Notes: generated by a model from the letters alone, not told the origin. A DNA stretch of 64,000 bases from DATMER01 sp963741305 (GCA_963741305.1 CAVUHL010000003.1:496001-560000), one strand, 5' to 3'. Shown: positions 8,256 to 18,217, numbered from the stretch's first letter. Numbers and translations are program-made.

Positions 8256-11200
8256 TCAGTGATCATTACCTTCCAGCGGCAGGTGGACCCAAGTGGAGAC
8301 CGTCTTTCCGGGCAGCGCCCGGGCTACGACGTCCGCGTAGCAGCCGAGTTGTCCGGCCAGCGCTTCGGCTTTCGTTTGCGCGGTTGCCCATCCGAAGCTC
8401 TTGTGGTCGATGATGGCGAAGGTTTCTCCAGTCTCGACGAGGAGGTCCGCGGTGCCGAGGAGGAGGGTTCCGGTTTCGAGCTTGAGGCCCAGGGGCCATT
8501 CGGTGCGCAGACGGCTGTTCGGGCCGAAACGTTTCCGTACCCAGCGCCAGAGACGATTGCCGAGCTCCAGCAGGTCGGCAGGGGCTAGGGCGCCCACGAC
8601 CTGGAAGCGGTCGAGGAGCCCGGCGGCCAAGGCGAGACGGTCCGGTTTGGGACCCAGGGGATCGTCCGCGGCGAAGAAATTGTGAATGGTGGTTCCCAGG
8701 ATGTCTATGTCGACCGAGCGGTGAATGCGCACGGGAGGTCCCAACCGCTCAGGTTTTCCCAGCCGAGCCGGACGCGGGGAGGCGGACGATGGCGACAGCG
8801 AGGCAGGCTCGTGCAGGATGACCGGCCTGCCGGCACGAATCGTTCCCGGCTCCTGGCGCGGCTCGATGGGCTCGGCGGGTTGAGAGGCGGTGACCTGGAG
8901 CTTGAAGTCATGAGCGGCCCAGGTGGTTTCCACGAGACCCGCGGTAACAGCGGGCTCGCGGATCATCCCAGGCTCGATCGCGTTCAGAGTGCCCAGCAGT
9001 CCGTCGAGCAGCTTGTCCTGTTGCGCGGCCAGGATCAGGTGATCGCAGGCGCGCGTCCAGCCCACATAGAGCACGCGCAGCGCTTCGCGCTCAGCCTGGC
9101 GGGAGACGTAGCGGTGGGCTTCGCTCTGTGCGTAGGCGTCCTTCACGGGGCCGGACTGGTTGGAGGTCGTGTAGGGGTTGGGCCAGAAGTGAATCCAGCG
9201 GCCACCGAGGGGATCGCTGACATCGAAGGCTGTGCGGTCGCTGAGCACGTGGACGCCGTAGGCGGCGGGCTCGCGCACGGATTCGAGGCCGAAGAGAACG
9301 ACGATGGGCCATTCCAATCCCTTGGCGGCGTGCCAGGTCGAGACCGTGACCGCTGCGGTGGAGCCTACGCGCGCGGTGGTGTCGCTGCGCGACTCGCCCC
9401 AGTCGGAGTCTTGCGCAAGGTTTTCGAGATGCGCCAGGAAACCCACCACGGACGGCGCGTCGCCGCCGGCGCAGCGTTGCTCGCAATAGCGCGTGGCGTG
9501 GCTCGCCAGGGCATCGAGATTGGCGGTGCGCTGAATGGGCTCGCCCCAGGCGGCGCACAGGCGTCGCAGGTCGAGAGCGTCGGCGACGGCGCTCACGACA
9601 GCGAGGACATCCAGGTCCGGCTCATTTTTTCGCGCCGTCAAAACAGCATCGACCGCGGCGCTGCGCGCCAGGTTCTCAGGACTCTCGAGATCCAGGACTT
9701 TTTCGGCGAAAGCCGCCGCGTCGTCCGGATGGTCCAGGATCCGCACCAGCGTGGCGGCGGCCAGGCGGTCGCGCGGGTCCACCCAGAGGCGCAGCCCGGC
9801 GAGGAGGATCTGCGCCTCGGCCGCTGTGAGCAAGCCGACGCGGGCGACCACGGACGCGATGCCGAGCTGGCCCAGGCCCTCGGAAACGCGCAGGCATTGA
9901 TCGTTCGTGCGACAGAGGATCGCCAGATCGGCGGCGGTGGCAGTGCGGTCTTTGCGCGTGCGGCGATCCCAGATCGTCGGCCGTGTCGCGAGAAGATCCC
10001 GCACGCCCGCGGCGGTGGCCTGGGCGAGGACGTCCTTGGACATCCGCCCGGAGCTGGAGAGCGGCCAGTGGCTGACGGCGGGACCCAGCTCGGCGGCATC
10101 GCTCCTCTCGGGCTCGGTGCGTACGCGTTCCGCCGGCATGTCCTGCTGCTTCGAGAAAGCGCGGGAGAAAACCGCATTAGTCAGCTCGACGAGGGCAGGC
10201 CGGCTGCGGAACGACCGCGACAGAGTGTCGACCCGCGACTGGCGCGCGACCGTATCCAGCGCCGCGAGGACCAGATCGGCATCGCGGGAGGGGCTCGACA
10301 GCGACTCGATCGCCGCGTCCATGAGCGCCGGATCGGTGCCGCGGAAACCGAAGATGGCCTGTTTTGGATCGCCAACCCAGACGGATGGCGCGAGCTCGGC
10401 CAGCTTGAGAAAGATCGCGAGCTGAAGCGGACTCGTGTCCTGAAACTCGTCGACCAGTACCAGATCGAGCTGCTCCGCCAGCATCTCGCGGATGTCGGGG
10501 CGAGAGAGCAGGCGCAGCGCCAGCACCTCCTGATCCACGAAATCGAGGAGGCCCTGGTCCTGCTTGAGACGCTGATACTCCCGGAGCCCGTTCACCGCCA
10601 CCTCGAACATCAGCCGGATGAGCCGGTGCAGGTCTTCGCGCAGGCGCGGATGGGCCAGGTGCCGGACGGCGGCGGCCTGGACGGGCGCGGCGTGGGCGAG
10701 AGACTTTTTCATCGGGTGCTCGTTCTGGAGCTTCGCCCAGTCGCCCCAGCGTAGCCGATCGCGATCGAGATTCCGGCGGCAGTCCGCCAGGAAATCACAA
10801 TACGATTTAGTGCCTTTCGTGGCGTCACCGCTCCGTTGAATGATCTTCAGTGCCGTGTCGATTTCCGATCGGAGCGCGGCATCCAGTGCTTCTGCCGTCC
10901 CCGTGACCGGCCCCAGGCACTGATCCAGCGATGCGACCGAACGGTCGGCCGACGCGGCCAGACTGCCCTCCGCGTCGAGACCGTTGGCGCGCGCGGCTTC
11001 GATCAGGCGCCGCACCTCGTAGTGCCAGTCGAAGGAGAAATCGAATTTGCCGCGAAAGGCCTGGAGCTCGTTCGACACGTCATCCGTGACCACCGCGGCG
11101 AGAGCGCGCTTGAGCGCCAGCTCAGCGCCCGCTTCGTCGAGGATCCGCAGCTCGGGAGAGAGGCCCAGCTCGAAAGAGAAGTCCGCCACCAGCGAGCCGC

Positions 11201-11441
11201 AGACGGCGTTGACCGTGCCGATGCGGGCGGTGAGCAGCGTCTGCGCCGCCGGGCCACGATTGTCCTTGAGCAGACGGGTCCTGGCGCGGTTGAGAAGCTC
11301 CGCGGCGGCCTGTTTGGTGAACGTGGTGGCCAGGATCGCCTCGGGACGGGTCTGGCCTTGCACGGCCTCGCTGAGCAGTTGGGCCAGGTGCGTCGTCTTG
11401 CCGGTTCCGGCGCTGGCGGTGATGATCCGGATGTCCATCAT
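8256..11441 (-). CDS. addA: AddA-like UvrD-family helicase-exonuclease
   Basis: This is a 1061-residue superfamily 1 helicase with a fused nuclease, expected to process double-strand breaks with its AddB partner. Walker A is ASAGTGKT at residues 9-16, and motif II is VLVDEFQDTS with the following GDPKQAIFGFRG. Near the C-terminus GTADLLVE and IIDHKS, followed by a conserved Gln, match the RecB/AddA nuclease motifs. Usual AddA proteins are nearer 1200 residues, so this one is short. Two adjacent ATGs (11441 and 11438) are possible starts. It begins 9 bases after the AddB-like gene stop, which indicates one transcript. Confidence 0.85.
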   Translation of the reverse strand: MMDIRIITASAGTGKTTHLAQLLSEAVQGQTRPEAILATTFTKQAAAELLNRARTRLLKDNRGPAAQTLLTARIGTVNAVCGSLVADFSFELGLSPELRILDEAGAELALKRALAAVVTDDVSNELQAFRGKFDFSFDWHYEVRRLIEAARANGLDAEGSLAASADRSVASLDQCLGPVTGTAEALDAALRSEIDTALKIIQRSGDATKGTKSYCDFLADCRRNLDRDRLRWGDWAKLQNEHPMKKSLAHAAPVQAAAVRHLAHPRLREDLHRLIRLMFEVAVNGLREYQRLKQDQGLLDFVDQEVLALRLLSRPDIREMLAEQLDLVLVDEFQDTSPLQLAIFLKLAELAPSVWVGDPKQAIFGFRGTDPALMDAAIESLSSPSRDADLVLAALDTVARQSRVDTLSRSFRSRPALVELTNAVFSRAFSKQQDMPAERVRTEPERSDAAELGPAVSHWPLSSSGRMSKDVLAQATAAGVRDLLATRPTIWDRRTRKDRTATAADLAILCRTNDQCLRVSEGLGQLGIASVVARVGLLTAAEAQILLAGLRLWVDPRDRLAAATLVRILDHPDDAAAFAEKVLDLESPENLARSAAVDAVLTARKNEPDLDVLAVVSAVADALDLRRLCAAWGEPIQRTANLDALASHATRYCEQRCAGGDAPSVVGFLAHLENLAQDSDWGESRSDTTARVGSTAAVTVSTWHAAKGLEWPIVVLFGLESVREPAAYGVHVLSDRTAFDVSDPLGGRWIHFWPNPYTTSNQSGPVKDAYAQSEAHRYVSRQAEREALRVLYVGWTRACDHLILAAQQDKLLDGLLGTLNAIEPGMIREPAVTAGLVETTWAAHDFKLQVTASQPAEPIEPRQEPGTIRAGRPVILHEPASLSPSSASPRPARLGKPERLGPPVRIHRSVDIDILGTTIHNFFAADDPLGPKPDRLALAAGLLDRFQVVGALAPADLLELGNRLWRWVRKRFGPNSRLRTEWPLGLKLETGTLLLGTADLLVETGETFAIIDHKSFGWATAQTKAEALAGQLGCYADVVARALPGKTVSTWVHLPLEGNDH

Positions 11442-11450
11442 TGGCTTCGA

Positions 11451-13949
11451 TCAGGCCTGTCCGCGTCCGCAGAGCCCCGGGTAGTCGCAGTGCTTGCAGG
11501 GCGGTGCCACTTCCAGCCCGGCCGGCGAGAGCGCTGACTTCACAGAATCGCCGGCCGCTCCCGGCGCATCGAGTCGTCCTCCGGCCATGGCGTCGCGGCG
11601 GCGCTCCAGGGCCGCCGTGGCGGCCGGCCAGACGGCGGAGGCGCGATGCGTGCCTGGAACCTTGGCATCGTCGGCGAAACGCCCTCCGGGCTCGGCCAGC
11701 AGTTCCTGGCTTTGGAGCACGAAGTAGGCGGTTTCGACGGGCCGTCCCTCGGCTTCACGCATCGCCGCATAGTTGGCTAGTTGGATGGCGGTGCCGGTGA
11801 GGAGCTTTTCAATATACGTGCTCTTGCCCCATTTGAGATCCAGCAGCACTGCCGGATCGTCCCAGACGAGATCCAGGCGTCCCGCGACAGCCTGCCCGGC
11901 GGCCATAACCTGTCCCGGAGTCTCGGTTTTCATGCCGCTCGCCCCGTGTTTTTGCGCCAGCCGAAGCAGCTCCCAGGCCGATTGGACGACCGCGTTCCGC
12001 ACCGTCGCCCGCGTGGCTTGATGCCGGGGAAGAGCCAGATCCTCGCAGAGGTCGTCGCACTGCTGGTCGAAAAGCATCCCGGCGAGGAGGCCCGCCGCCT
12101 CCGGCGAGGCATGCGCCTGGGCGAGAGCCTGCCCGAGGATCCAGTGGGCCAGAGTCCCGAAGAGCAGAGGGCCGGGTGGCGGCGGACCTTCCGCGAGCCC
12201 GGGCCGCAGACGGGCGCGGTAGTGCAGCGCCCAGGAGAGCGGACAGCCGAGTAGCTCTTCGAGGCTGGACGGCGATTCGACGTCGCGCAGGACGACCGGC
12301 GACCTCAGGGTCACCACCGGGGCCGGCTCCACGAGCCGGAGTGGCGCGGCGGGGAGGAGCCGTGCCGGCGCGAGCTGAGTGATGGAGTCGCGCTCCAGCA
12401 GCCCCGCGTCGTGGAGGTCCGCGCGCGAGGCCGTCACGTCGTCCCAGAGAGGATGCGGATGATTGGGCTCGCCATTCTGAGCGATGAGCGGGCAGGCCAG
12501 AATCAAGGCCTGCTCCGCCTGCAGGAACGGCCTGCGCCAGCCTTCCGTCTCGATCGCCATGGCCAGCGCAGGAGCGGGAGCCTCGGCGCCCACGGCGTGC
12601 AATCCTTCGCGCTCCGCGCGGGTGAGCAGCACGCGCTCAGGGCGCGGCACCGCGTCGCGCGAGAAATTCCACCAGACGATGGCCCGGGCCGGCGCCAGAA
12701 TCGCTCCCGGGCGGGCGACGTGGGCCAGCCCCGCTTGCGCCGGCTGCCAGGTCCAGGCGGGCTCGCCGAGATTGTCGCAGAGCCGTCTGAGCTGATCCCA
12801 GGAAAGCTCGCTCACCTGCCACAGACCGATCGCCTGGAGCAGCGACCGGATACGGCTCGAAAGCTCCAGGAGAGACGGATCGAAGGCCACCCGGGCGCGT
12901 GCCCACGTGTCGAGGGCCTTCATGCGCTTCCCCAAGGCCTGGACGGATAGCTTTTCGGCGCGTCCGCAGACTGGCGAGATCAGATCCACCAGCCGCTTCT
13001 CGACGTCCTCGCGCCTCTCCTCATCGATGTGGGCAAGCCCCGCGGCGAGAGCTTCCTTCCAGGCGGCCGTCCGGCGTCCCGGGAACTGCCGGATCGCCGC
13101 TATGAGCTTCGCCGCGACCGCCCTCGGAACCGGCCCGGGGCTAGCCACCAGCAGCGCGTGCAGATCCCCCATCTCCATGGGATGGAAGGCGGCTTTGACG
13201 ACGAGCGACAGGAGGCGCGACGAGGCCGGAGGTCCCGCATGCGCGCCGACCCGCGGCAACCCGTGCCGCGCCAGCGCTGAATCGAGCACGCTGTCCGCGC
13301 CGATGAGGACGACGCCGTCCAGAGTGTCCCAGGCCGCCAGCGAGGCGGCGACCTCATCTGCGACGTCGAGAGCTCCGTGGCGCCGCAGCAGACAGCAGCG
13401 TCGGTCTTCCTGCGGGGCAAAGCCGCGGGTCTGCGGCCTCTCCTGGACCGCCACGCCGGCAAGCCGCAGCCCCTGGAAGAGCGCGCGCCAGAGCGGGGCG
13501 AGAGAGGAGATGTTGGTGTAGCTGACGAGAGACTCGATACCCGGCGAGCGGACGGCCAGAGTCTGCGCGACCGCCGTCAGCCGATCCGGAATTCCGGGAG
13601 ACGCGTCCGCCGTGGCCGCCGCCAGCTCTCCGAGCCGCTGTGAGACCGGCTGTCCCGTCCAACCCCAGAGCCGAAGCTCGTCCCGGTCGCGGAGTAGACG
13701 CCGGCTGGTCCCCAGCGGATCGACGGCGAACGAGGGCTGCCAGAACCCCGGCAGATCGCTAATCCCGGCGGCGAGCCGGCAGGCTCGCTGGAGCGGCTCC
13801 TCGAATCGGCCGCCGAGGCCGAGGCGCGTCTCCAGAAGATCGAGGATTCCCAGGGGACCGAGCCAGATTTCACCAAACGCGAAGCCCGCCTTCCCCAGGG
13901 GGCCCGGCCAGCCGGGGCCGTCCAGCGCCGCATCGAAAATCACTCTCAC
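11451..13949 (-). CDS. addB: AddB-like nuclease subunit with Fe-S cluster
   Basis: The second subunit of the helicase-nuclease complex has 832 residues from a GTG start. The C-terminal nuclease shows GRLDLVWDD and LLDLKWGKS (PD-(D/E)XK type). It is framed by one cysteine in LLGCPLSW and three in CKHCDYPGLC, the arrangement that holds a 4Fe-4S cluster in AddB. I see no Walker A in the N-terminal half, and the protein is shorter than the usual AddB. The start is uncertain: GTG at 13949 gives MRVIFDAALDG, which fits family N-termini, while ATGs at 13991 and 14063 extend it. The sequence around the GTG is a perfect palindrome (CTCTCAC/GTGAGAG). Confidence 0.75.
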   Translation of the reverse strand: MRVIFDAALDGPGWPGPLGKAGFAFGEIWLGPLGILDLLETRLGLGGRFEEPLQRACRLAAGISDLPGFWQPSFAVDPLGTSRRLLRDRDELRLWGWTGQPVSQRLGELAAATADASPGIPDRLTAVAQTLAVRSPGIESLVSYTNISSLAPLWRALFQGLRLAGVAVQERPQTRGFAPQEDRRCCLLRRHGALDVADEVAASLAAWDTLDGVVLIGADSVLDSALARHGLPRVGAHAGPPASSRLLSLVVKAAFHPMEMGDLHALLVASPGPVPRAVAAKLIAAIRQFPGRRTAAWKEALAAGLAHIDEERREDVEKRLVDLISPVCGRAEKLSVQALGKRMKALDTWARARVAFDPSLLELSSRIRSLLQAIGLWQVSELSWDQLRRLCDNLGEPAWTWQPAQAGLAHVARPGAILAPARAIVWWNFSRDAVPRPERVLLTRAEREGLHAVGAEAPAPALAMAIETEGWRRPFLQAEQALILACPLIAQNGEPNHPHPLWDDVTASRADLHDAGLLERDSITQLAPARLLPAAPLRLVEPAPVVTLRSPVVLRDVESPSSLEELLGCPLSWALHYRARLRPGLAEGPPPPGPLLFGTLAHWILGQALAQAHASPEAAGLLAGMLFDQQCDDLCEDLALPRHQATRATVRNAVVQSAWELLRLAQKHGASGMKTETPGQVMAAGQAVAGRLDLVWDDPAVLLDLKWGKSTYIEKLLTGTAIQLANYAAMREAEGRPVETAYFVLQSQELLAEPGGRFADDAKVPGTHRASAVWPAATAALERRRDAMAGGRLDAPGAAGDSVKSALSPAGLEVAPPCKHCDYPGLCGRGQA

Positions 13950-14087
13950 GGTGAGAGCATCATGCCACAGGCTTCCGAGAGACTCCGGCATCCGCGGCGG
14001 CGGGCTAGCGCACAACGTCAGAATCGCCTTCTGGTGAAATGTCAATGTCACCCCGAGCCGCAACGCGCCGCCGGGAGCCGGAGCCGT

Positions 14088-15098
14088 CTATGGACGGTTT
14101 GCAGGCGGAAAGAGCCGGGCCAGGAACTCCTTGTCCTCTCGCAGGGCCTTGAGCTCCGGCCGCGCCTCCAGGGCCGCCCGGAACTGCTCTTCAAACTTCG
14201 GATCGGCCGCGCGGGCAGCCCGCAGCTCGTCGAGCGCGGCGTCCGGGTTGCCGTTGAGGTACTCCAGGATGCCCAGATTCGCGTGTGTGCCCGGCAAGTC
14301 CGGTGCGTACCGCGCCGCCGTTCTCACCGCGGCGAGCGCGGCCTTGGGATCGCCCTTGCGCAACAGGCCGTCCGCGGCGCCGCGATAGAGGTACGCCAGA
14401 TTCAGGTCGAGCAGCCGGCGCAGCTCCGTCAAGGGCTGCGGATGATCGTCGGCGTTGATGTAGACGTAGCGGTCGTTGTTGATGTTGCGCCCGCCCTGCT
14501 TGCGGACCACGAGGATCGAGGCCGACTGGCGGCCGCGGGAGTCGCCGCCCGCGTCGTCTCCCGCCTTCAAGGCAGCGAAGAGCTTCTCGGCCAGCTCGCC
14601 TTGCGTGGTCTCGAACGCCTGGCCCATCGCCTCCACGACCTGCGGCCCGGCGAGGATGTTGCCTTGCGCCGACCAGGTCTTGCCCTGCCGGTCGCCGGCC
14701 CATGCCATGGCCTTCTCGCCGGTATAGGCCGCGATGTTGCCCTTCGCGTCGACGATCGCCACCTGGCGTCCGTCCTTGCCCTGGAAGGTGTCGTCGGCGA
14801 GCAGCTTGGCGAGGGCCTGCTGTGCCGTGAGCCCCTGGCGCAGAAGGTCGATCGCCTGCTGTCCATAGCCGACGTTGACGTTCGCCTGCGTCGCCACCGC
14901 GCCCACGCCTGCCATCGCCCAAGGCACCACGGAGCCGACCGAGAAGTACCGCGAGGCGACCGCAACCCCCAAGTCGCCATTCGCGGGATCGATCGCCACG
15001 ATGGAGAATGTGGCGACCGGCGGAGGCTCGGCTCCAGGAGAGCCCGCCGAGAGCGGCAGGGCGAGAGCCAGCAGGCAGAGCGTCAGGAGCCGTTTCAT
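14088..15098 (-). CDS. Secreted DUF1028 Ntn-hydrolase-like protein with TPR tail
   Basis: The protein has 336 residues. A signal peptide (RLLTLCLLALALPLSAG) precedes a DUF1028 domain with the typical FSIVAIDPANGDLGVAV and ASRYFSVGSVVPWA motifs. A C-terminal TPR-like helical region with GTHANLGILEYLNGN starts near residue 265. DUF1028 proteins have the fold of Ntn hydrolases, and their substrates are largely unknown. A ribosome site (GGGGTGAT) sits 5 bases before the ATG. Parts of this gene occur twice more in the window: a 30-bp exact match near 8.1 kb and a diverged 204-bp 3' copy near 19.8 kb. It is downstream of, and may be independent from, the secreted gene at 15.2 kb. Confidence 0.85.
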   Translation of the reverse strand: MKRLLTLCLLALALPLSAGSPGAEPPPVATFSIVAIDPANGDLGVAVASRYFSVGSVVPWAMAGVGAVATQANVNVGYGQQAIDLLRQGLTAQQALAKLLADDTFQGKDGRQVAIVDAKGNIAAYTGEKAMAWAGDRQGKTWSAQGNILAGPQVVEAMGQAFETTQGELAEKLFAALKAGDDAGGDSRGRQSASILVVRKQGGRNINNDRYVYINADDHPQPLTELRRLLDLNLAYLYRGAADGLLRKGDPKAALAAVRTAARYAPDLPGTHANLGILEYLNGNPDAALDELRAARAADPKFEEQFRAALEARPELKALREDKEFLARLFPPANRP

Positions 15099-15150
15099 CG
15101 ATCACCCCGTTCCAGAGATCCGGTGTATCGAGTTGTGATTGTACCGCGCC

Positions 15151-15186
15151 CGTCCGGGCCCTGCCGTTGAAAGCGGGGCCCGGACG
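15151..15186 (-). terminator. Hairpin terminator after the secreted gene
   Basis: CGTCCGGGCCC and GGGCCCGGACG form a perfect 11-base stem with a 14-base loop, just past the stop codon of the minus-strand gene upstream. No long T run follows, so it may act as an mRNA 3' stabiliser or a weak terminator. Confidence 0.5.
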
Positions 15187-15206
15187 GCGCCTCGAGCCGG
15201 GGCAGG

Positions 15207-16112
15207 TCAGAAGCACCAGGTATTCGGGCACCAGTCGAGCCAGTTCTCCATGTTCTCCCTGTACGCCGTGGAGTTGGCGAAAGGCTGATAGCTCCACATG
15301 TCGTAGTAGCCGGAGGGGGATGTGGTCTTCGAGGAGCCGGGGTAGGGGATGTAGCGATTCAGCGGAGCGTACCACTCGCCGATGTTCTGCACCTTCGTGA
15401 AGACCTCCGAGACGATGTCGCAGCGGTTGTCCCCGCAGTCGTCAGCACCGGCAAATCCGCCGTTGTTGCAGGCGTTCTGGGTCTGATAGAGAGCGTGCTT
15501 GCCTTCCGCGGCCCAGATCCTCTGGTAGGAGGTCGTTCCATAGTTCCCGTGTGAACGGAACGAGGAGCTGTCGGAGCTCGTCCCCCAGTGGGCGGACATG
15601 AACTCTCGGATCAGCCGCCACTGGCCGGGATCGTTCTGCGCCGCCTCCCAGCTCACTCCCCAGTCCGCGCCGTCGGTGTCCTTGCGCGCCACCACGATGG
15701 CGTACATTTCGCTGTCGCCCCTGTGGGAGCCGCCGAAGCTGTCGTCTCCGAGGTCCCAGTTCCACGCGATGCCGTAGCGGATCTCGATGCACTGCCGGTC
15801 CTCGGTGCAGTTCCATCCATCGTTCGGCGTGTAGGGGTGGGCGGTGAAGGGAATCCTGCCGTTCGAGGAGTTGGTGTAGCCGGAAACGGTCAGGCCATAG
15901 AGCTGGCGCCGGTCGCCGTAGGCCGTCCCTTCGTAGCTGCCGCAATGGAGGTTGAGGACCGGGAAATAGTACCGGGCAAGGGATAGCTCGAGTGAGTCGG
16001 GGAGGCCGTCATAGTCGCCGTCCTGCGCCGCCGCCGAGGTTGGCAGAAGCGCCAGAACGGCCATACAAACGAGGAATATGGAGATTCGTAGAGACCTACG
16101 CTGTGCATTCAT
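15207..16112 (-). CDS. Secreted protein, possibly NPP1/Vps62-like fold
   Basis: The protein has 301 residues. The start at 16112 follows AGGAG by 8 bases and gives a clear signal peptide (ISIFLVCMAVLALLPTSAAAQ). The mature protein opens with DGDYDGLPDSLELSLARYYF, and a central segment SHRGDSEMYAIVVA resembles the H-x-x-D-x-E motif of NPP1/necrosis-inducing and Vps62-type proteins. Several cysteines (for example CNNGGF and CGDNRCD) suggest disulphides, fitting an extracellular protein. The family match rests on one motif and is tentative. It could equally be a calcium-binding exported protein of unknown role. Confidence 0.65.
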   Translation of the reverse strand: MNAQRRSLRISIFLVCMAVLALLPTSAAAQDGDYDGLPDSLELSLARYYFPVLNLHCGSYEGTAYGDRRQLYGLTVSGYTNSSNGRIPFTAHPYTPNDGWNCTEDRQCIEIRYGIAWNWDLGDDSFGGSHRGDSEMYAIVVARKDTDGADWGVSWEAAQNDPGQWRLIREFMSAHWGTSSDSSSFRSHGNYGTTSYQRIWAAEGKHALYQTQNACNNGGFAGADDCGDNRCDIVSEVFTKVQNIGEWYAPLNRYIPYPGSSKTTSPSGYYDMWSYQPFANSTAYRENMENWLDWCPNTWCF

Positions 16113-16321
16113 ATCGTGACTCCTGGGGCCGATCCGAAGGTTATTCCCGAAGTCGTTTCGGTCCTGGTCGGCCTCATGTGCAGCTACGCAATCCATGAGG
16201 AAGCCCGCCAGCGGAGCTGCTCGTTGCGGGTTGTTTGAGTGCAAGTCGATTCCGCAGTACAGTGAGATCTGGCTCTTTTTTGCCCCATCTCCGGTCTAAG
16301 CCGGCAGGAGGACGATTTCCC

Positions 16322-18217
16322 ATGACCCAGAGAACCGTCCGCGGTCTCGTGTGCCTTGCCATGCTGGGCCTAATGGCTCCGGCGTCCCGCGCGCAGGAAG
16401 AGGAGACCGGCGTCTCCACGGAAGACATCGAGCTGACCGGGCGTGTGGTGGACTCCGAAGGCCACCCCCTGTCAGGGGTGGAGATCTGGCGGCCGGCGGA
16501 GGGCCCCGGCGACGTCCTCGCAGCGGTCAGCGGGCCGGACGGCTCGTTCACGTACCCGTTCGACGGCATGTTTCCCCTTTCCGCGTGCCCGCCCGGATGG
16601 CTGCCCGACGAGTCACCTGCCAAAGGGGAAGAGCCGAAGGAGTTCCAGATCCGGCTCCGGCCTGCGACGCGCATCGCAGGCCGCGTCGTGGACGCCCGGG
16701 GCGAGCCCGTGGAAGGGTCCCAGCTCCAGGCCTGGCTCACCGGCGTCGACCGGGGGTGCGCGGTCTACGTCCCTACGGGCTGCCCGGGTCCCGCCGACCG
16801 CCGAATGGGCGACACCGACGCGGACGGCCGTTTCGCCTTCGAGTCGCTGGAGCCCGGATGGTACGAGGTCGTCCTGATGGACGACTCGTATCGCGTGGAG
16901 CGCCGGCTCGGCGAGGCCGGCAAGAGCGCCGACGAGATCGCATTCGTTCTGCCCCACCAACTCGTGCCCCTGGAGGGCCGGGTGGTGGACGCGGACGGCG
17001 CGCCCGTGGCCGGAGCTCGGGTGAGCGTTTCCGGAGACCGGCCCGACGCCGAGGCGCCGACCGGCGAGGATGGGACCTACCGCTTCCCCCGCGTCCTCCC
17101 CGGCCGGCAGCGGCTCGAAGTGCGGCACGCGGATTTCGGCCTGGCCGTGGAGATGGTCGAGATGGCGGCGCCGCGCACCCGCCTCGACGTGCGCATGCCG
17201 CAGACCACGATCGTCCAGGGTCGGATTCTGGGCCGCGACGGCTCCCCGGTGGCCGCGCCTTCCCTCCGGGTGGACAAAGAGCCCGTCGAGGTCGACGCCG
17301 AGGGCCGTTTCCGGTTCAGCCTCTCGCCGGGGGAGCACAAGATCCGGGCCGAGGCTCCGGACCGGGCTCCTGACGAGCGGCGGGTGACGGCCGCGGGCGA
17401 TCCGATCGACCTGGACCTGGAGCTGGGCCGGGCTGGCGCGATCGCGGGCCGCATCGCGGACCTCGCCGACCGGCGGCTCGTGTCGCTGGGGCTCCAGGAC
17501 GGTTCTCGGGAATCCTTGGCCGAGGCGCGGGAATCCTCGGCCGAGGCGCGCACGGACGAACAGGGCCGGTTCCAGTTGACCGGCGTGGCCGCGGGAACGT
17601 GGACGCTCGTCGCGACCGACAGCCTCGGGCGGACGATCGAGCGCCAGGTGCTGGTGGAAGAGGGCAGGGAGACCATGGTGCGGGAGCTGCTGCGCTTCCC
17701 GCCGCTCCCCGCGGTCCACGGCCGCGTTCTCGAGCCCGAGGGGCAGCCCATCCCGGGCGCGAGCCTGTCCTTCGAGCAGGAGCGGCTGCGGGTCCGGGCG
17801 TTCACCGACATGCAGGGGAGGTTCACGACGGGCCTCACCAACGGGATCTGGACGCTGCGGGCGGAGCGGAATGGCTTCGCCCCGGCCATGGCCATCGTCT
17901 CCGTGGGCGGCGCTCCGGTCGACGTTCCGGAGCTGCGGCTCGCGCAGGGCGTGGTGCTCTCCGGCTCCGTCGCCGGCCTGGCGCCCGGGGAGATTCCCTA
18001 CGTCGAGGCCAAGAGCGAGGACGGGGCCTGGGAGCGCGGCATCCTCGCCAAGAACGGCACCTACCGGATCCCCGATCTCGGGCCGGGGACCTGGATCGTC
18101 ACGGTGCGGCTCGACCAGCGCAAGTCCTCAACCCAGGTGCGCATCCTGCCGCAGGACAACGTGGTGCGGCTCGACCTGGCGCTCGCGGAGGCCGAGGCGC
18201 CGGCTCCGGGCTCCTAG
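16322..18217 (+). CDS. Secreted carboxypeptidase-regulatory-like repeat protein
   Basis: The protein has 631 residues with a signal peptide (LVCLAMLGLMAPASRA) and about six repeats of a beta-sandwich domain. The repeats start with the pattern GRVVD.dG.PV.GA (GRVVDSEGHPLSGV, GRVVDARGEPVEGS, GRVVDADGAPVAGA, GRILGRDGSPVAAP, GRVLEPEGQPIPGA). This is the CarboxypepD_reg/transthyretin-like fold common in exported and TonB-dependent proteins. There is no TonB plug or barrel and no peptidase domain, so it is probably a periplasmic or surface structural or binding protein. AGGAGG lies 9 bases before the ATG. The ATG at 16235 is rejected because it removes the leader. Confidence 0.8.
   Translation: MTQRTVRGLVCLAMLGLMAPASRAQEEETGVSTEDIELTGRVVDSEGHPLSGVEIWRPAEGPGDVLAAVSGPDGSFTYPFDGMFPLSACPPGWLPDESPAKGEEPKEFQIRLRPATRIAGRVVDARGEPVEGSQLQAWLTGVDRGCAVYVPTGCPGPADRRMGDTDADGRFAFESLEPGWYEVVLMDDSYRVERRLGEAGKSADEIAFVLPHQLVPLEGRVVDADGAPVAGARVSVSGDRPDAEAPTGEDGTYRFPRVLPGRQRLEVRHADFGLAVEMVEMAAPRTRLDVRMPQTTIVQGRILGRDGSPVAAPSLRVDKEPVEVDAEGRFRFSLSPGEHKIRAEAPDRAPDERRVTAAGDPIDLDLELGRAGAIAGRIADLADRRLVSLGLQDGSRESLAEARESSAEARTDEQGRFQLTGVAAGTWTLVATDSLGRTIERQVLVEEGRETMVRELLRFPPLPAVHGRVLEPEGQPIPGASLSFEQERLRVRAFTDMQGRFTTGLTNGIWTLRAERNGFAPAMAIVSVGGAPVDVPELRLAQGVVLSGSVAGLAPGEIPYVEAKSEDGAWERGILAKNGTYRIPDLGPGTWIVTVRLDQRKSSTQVRILPQDNVVRLDLALAEAEAPAPGS

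Noticed and set aside
7576..8262. A 228-residue plus-strand frame, and similar minus-strand frames, over the repeat array
   Set aside because: Open only because the 21-base period keeps every frame free of stops. The heptapeptide periodicity reflects the DNA repeat, and there is no ribosome site or family match.
8682..10754. A 690-residue frame antisense to the AddA-like gene
   Set aside because: Shadow of a high-GC gene. It has no domain pattern, while the opposite strand has clear helicase motifs.
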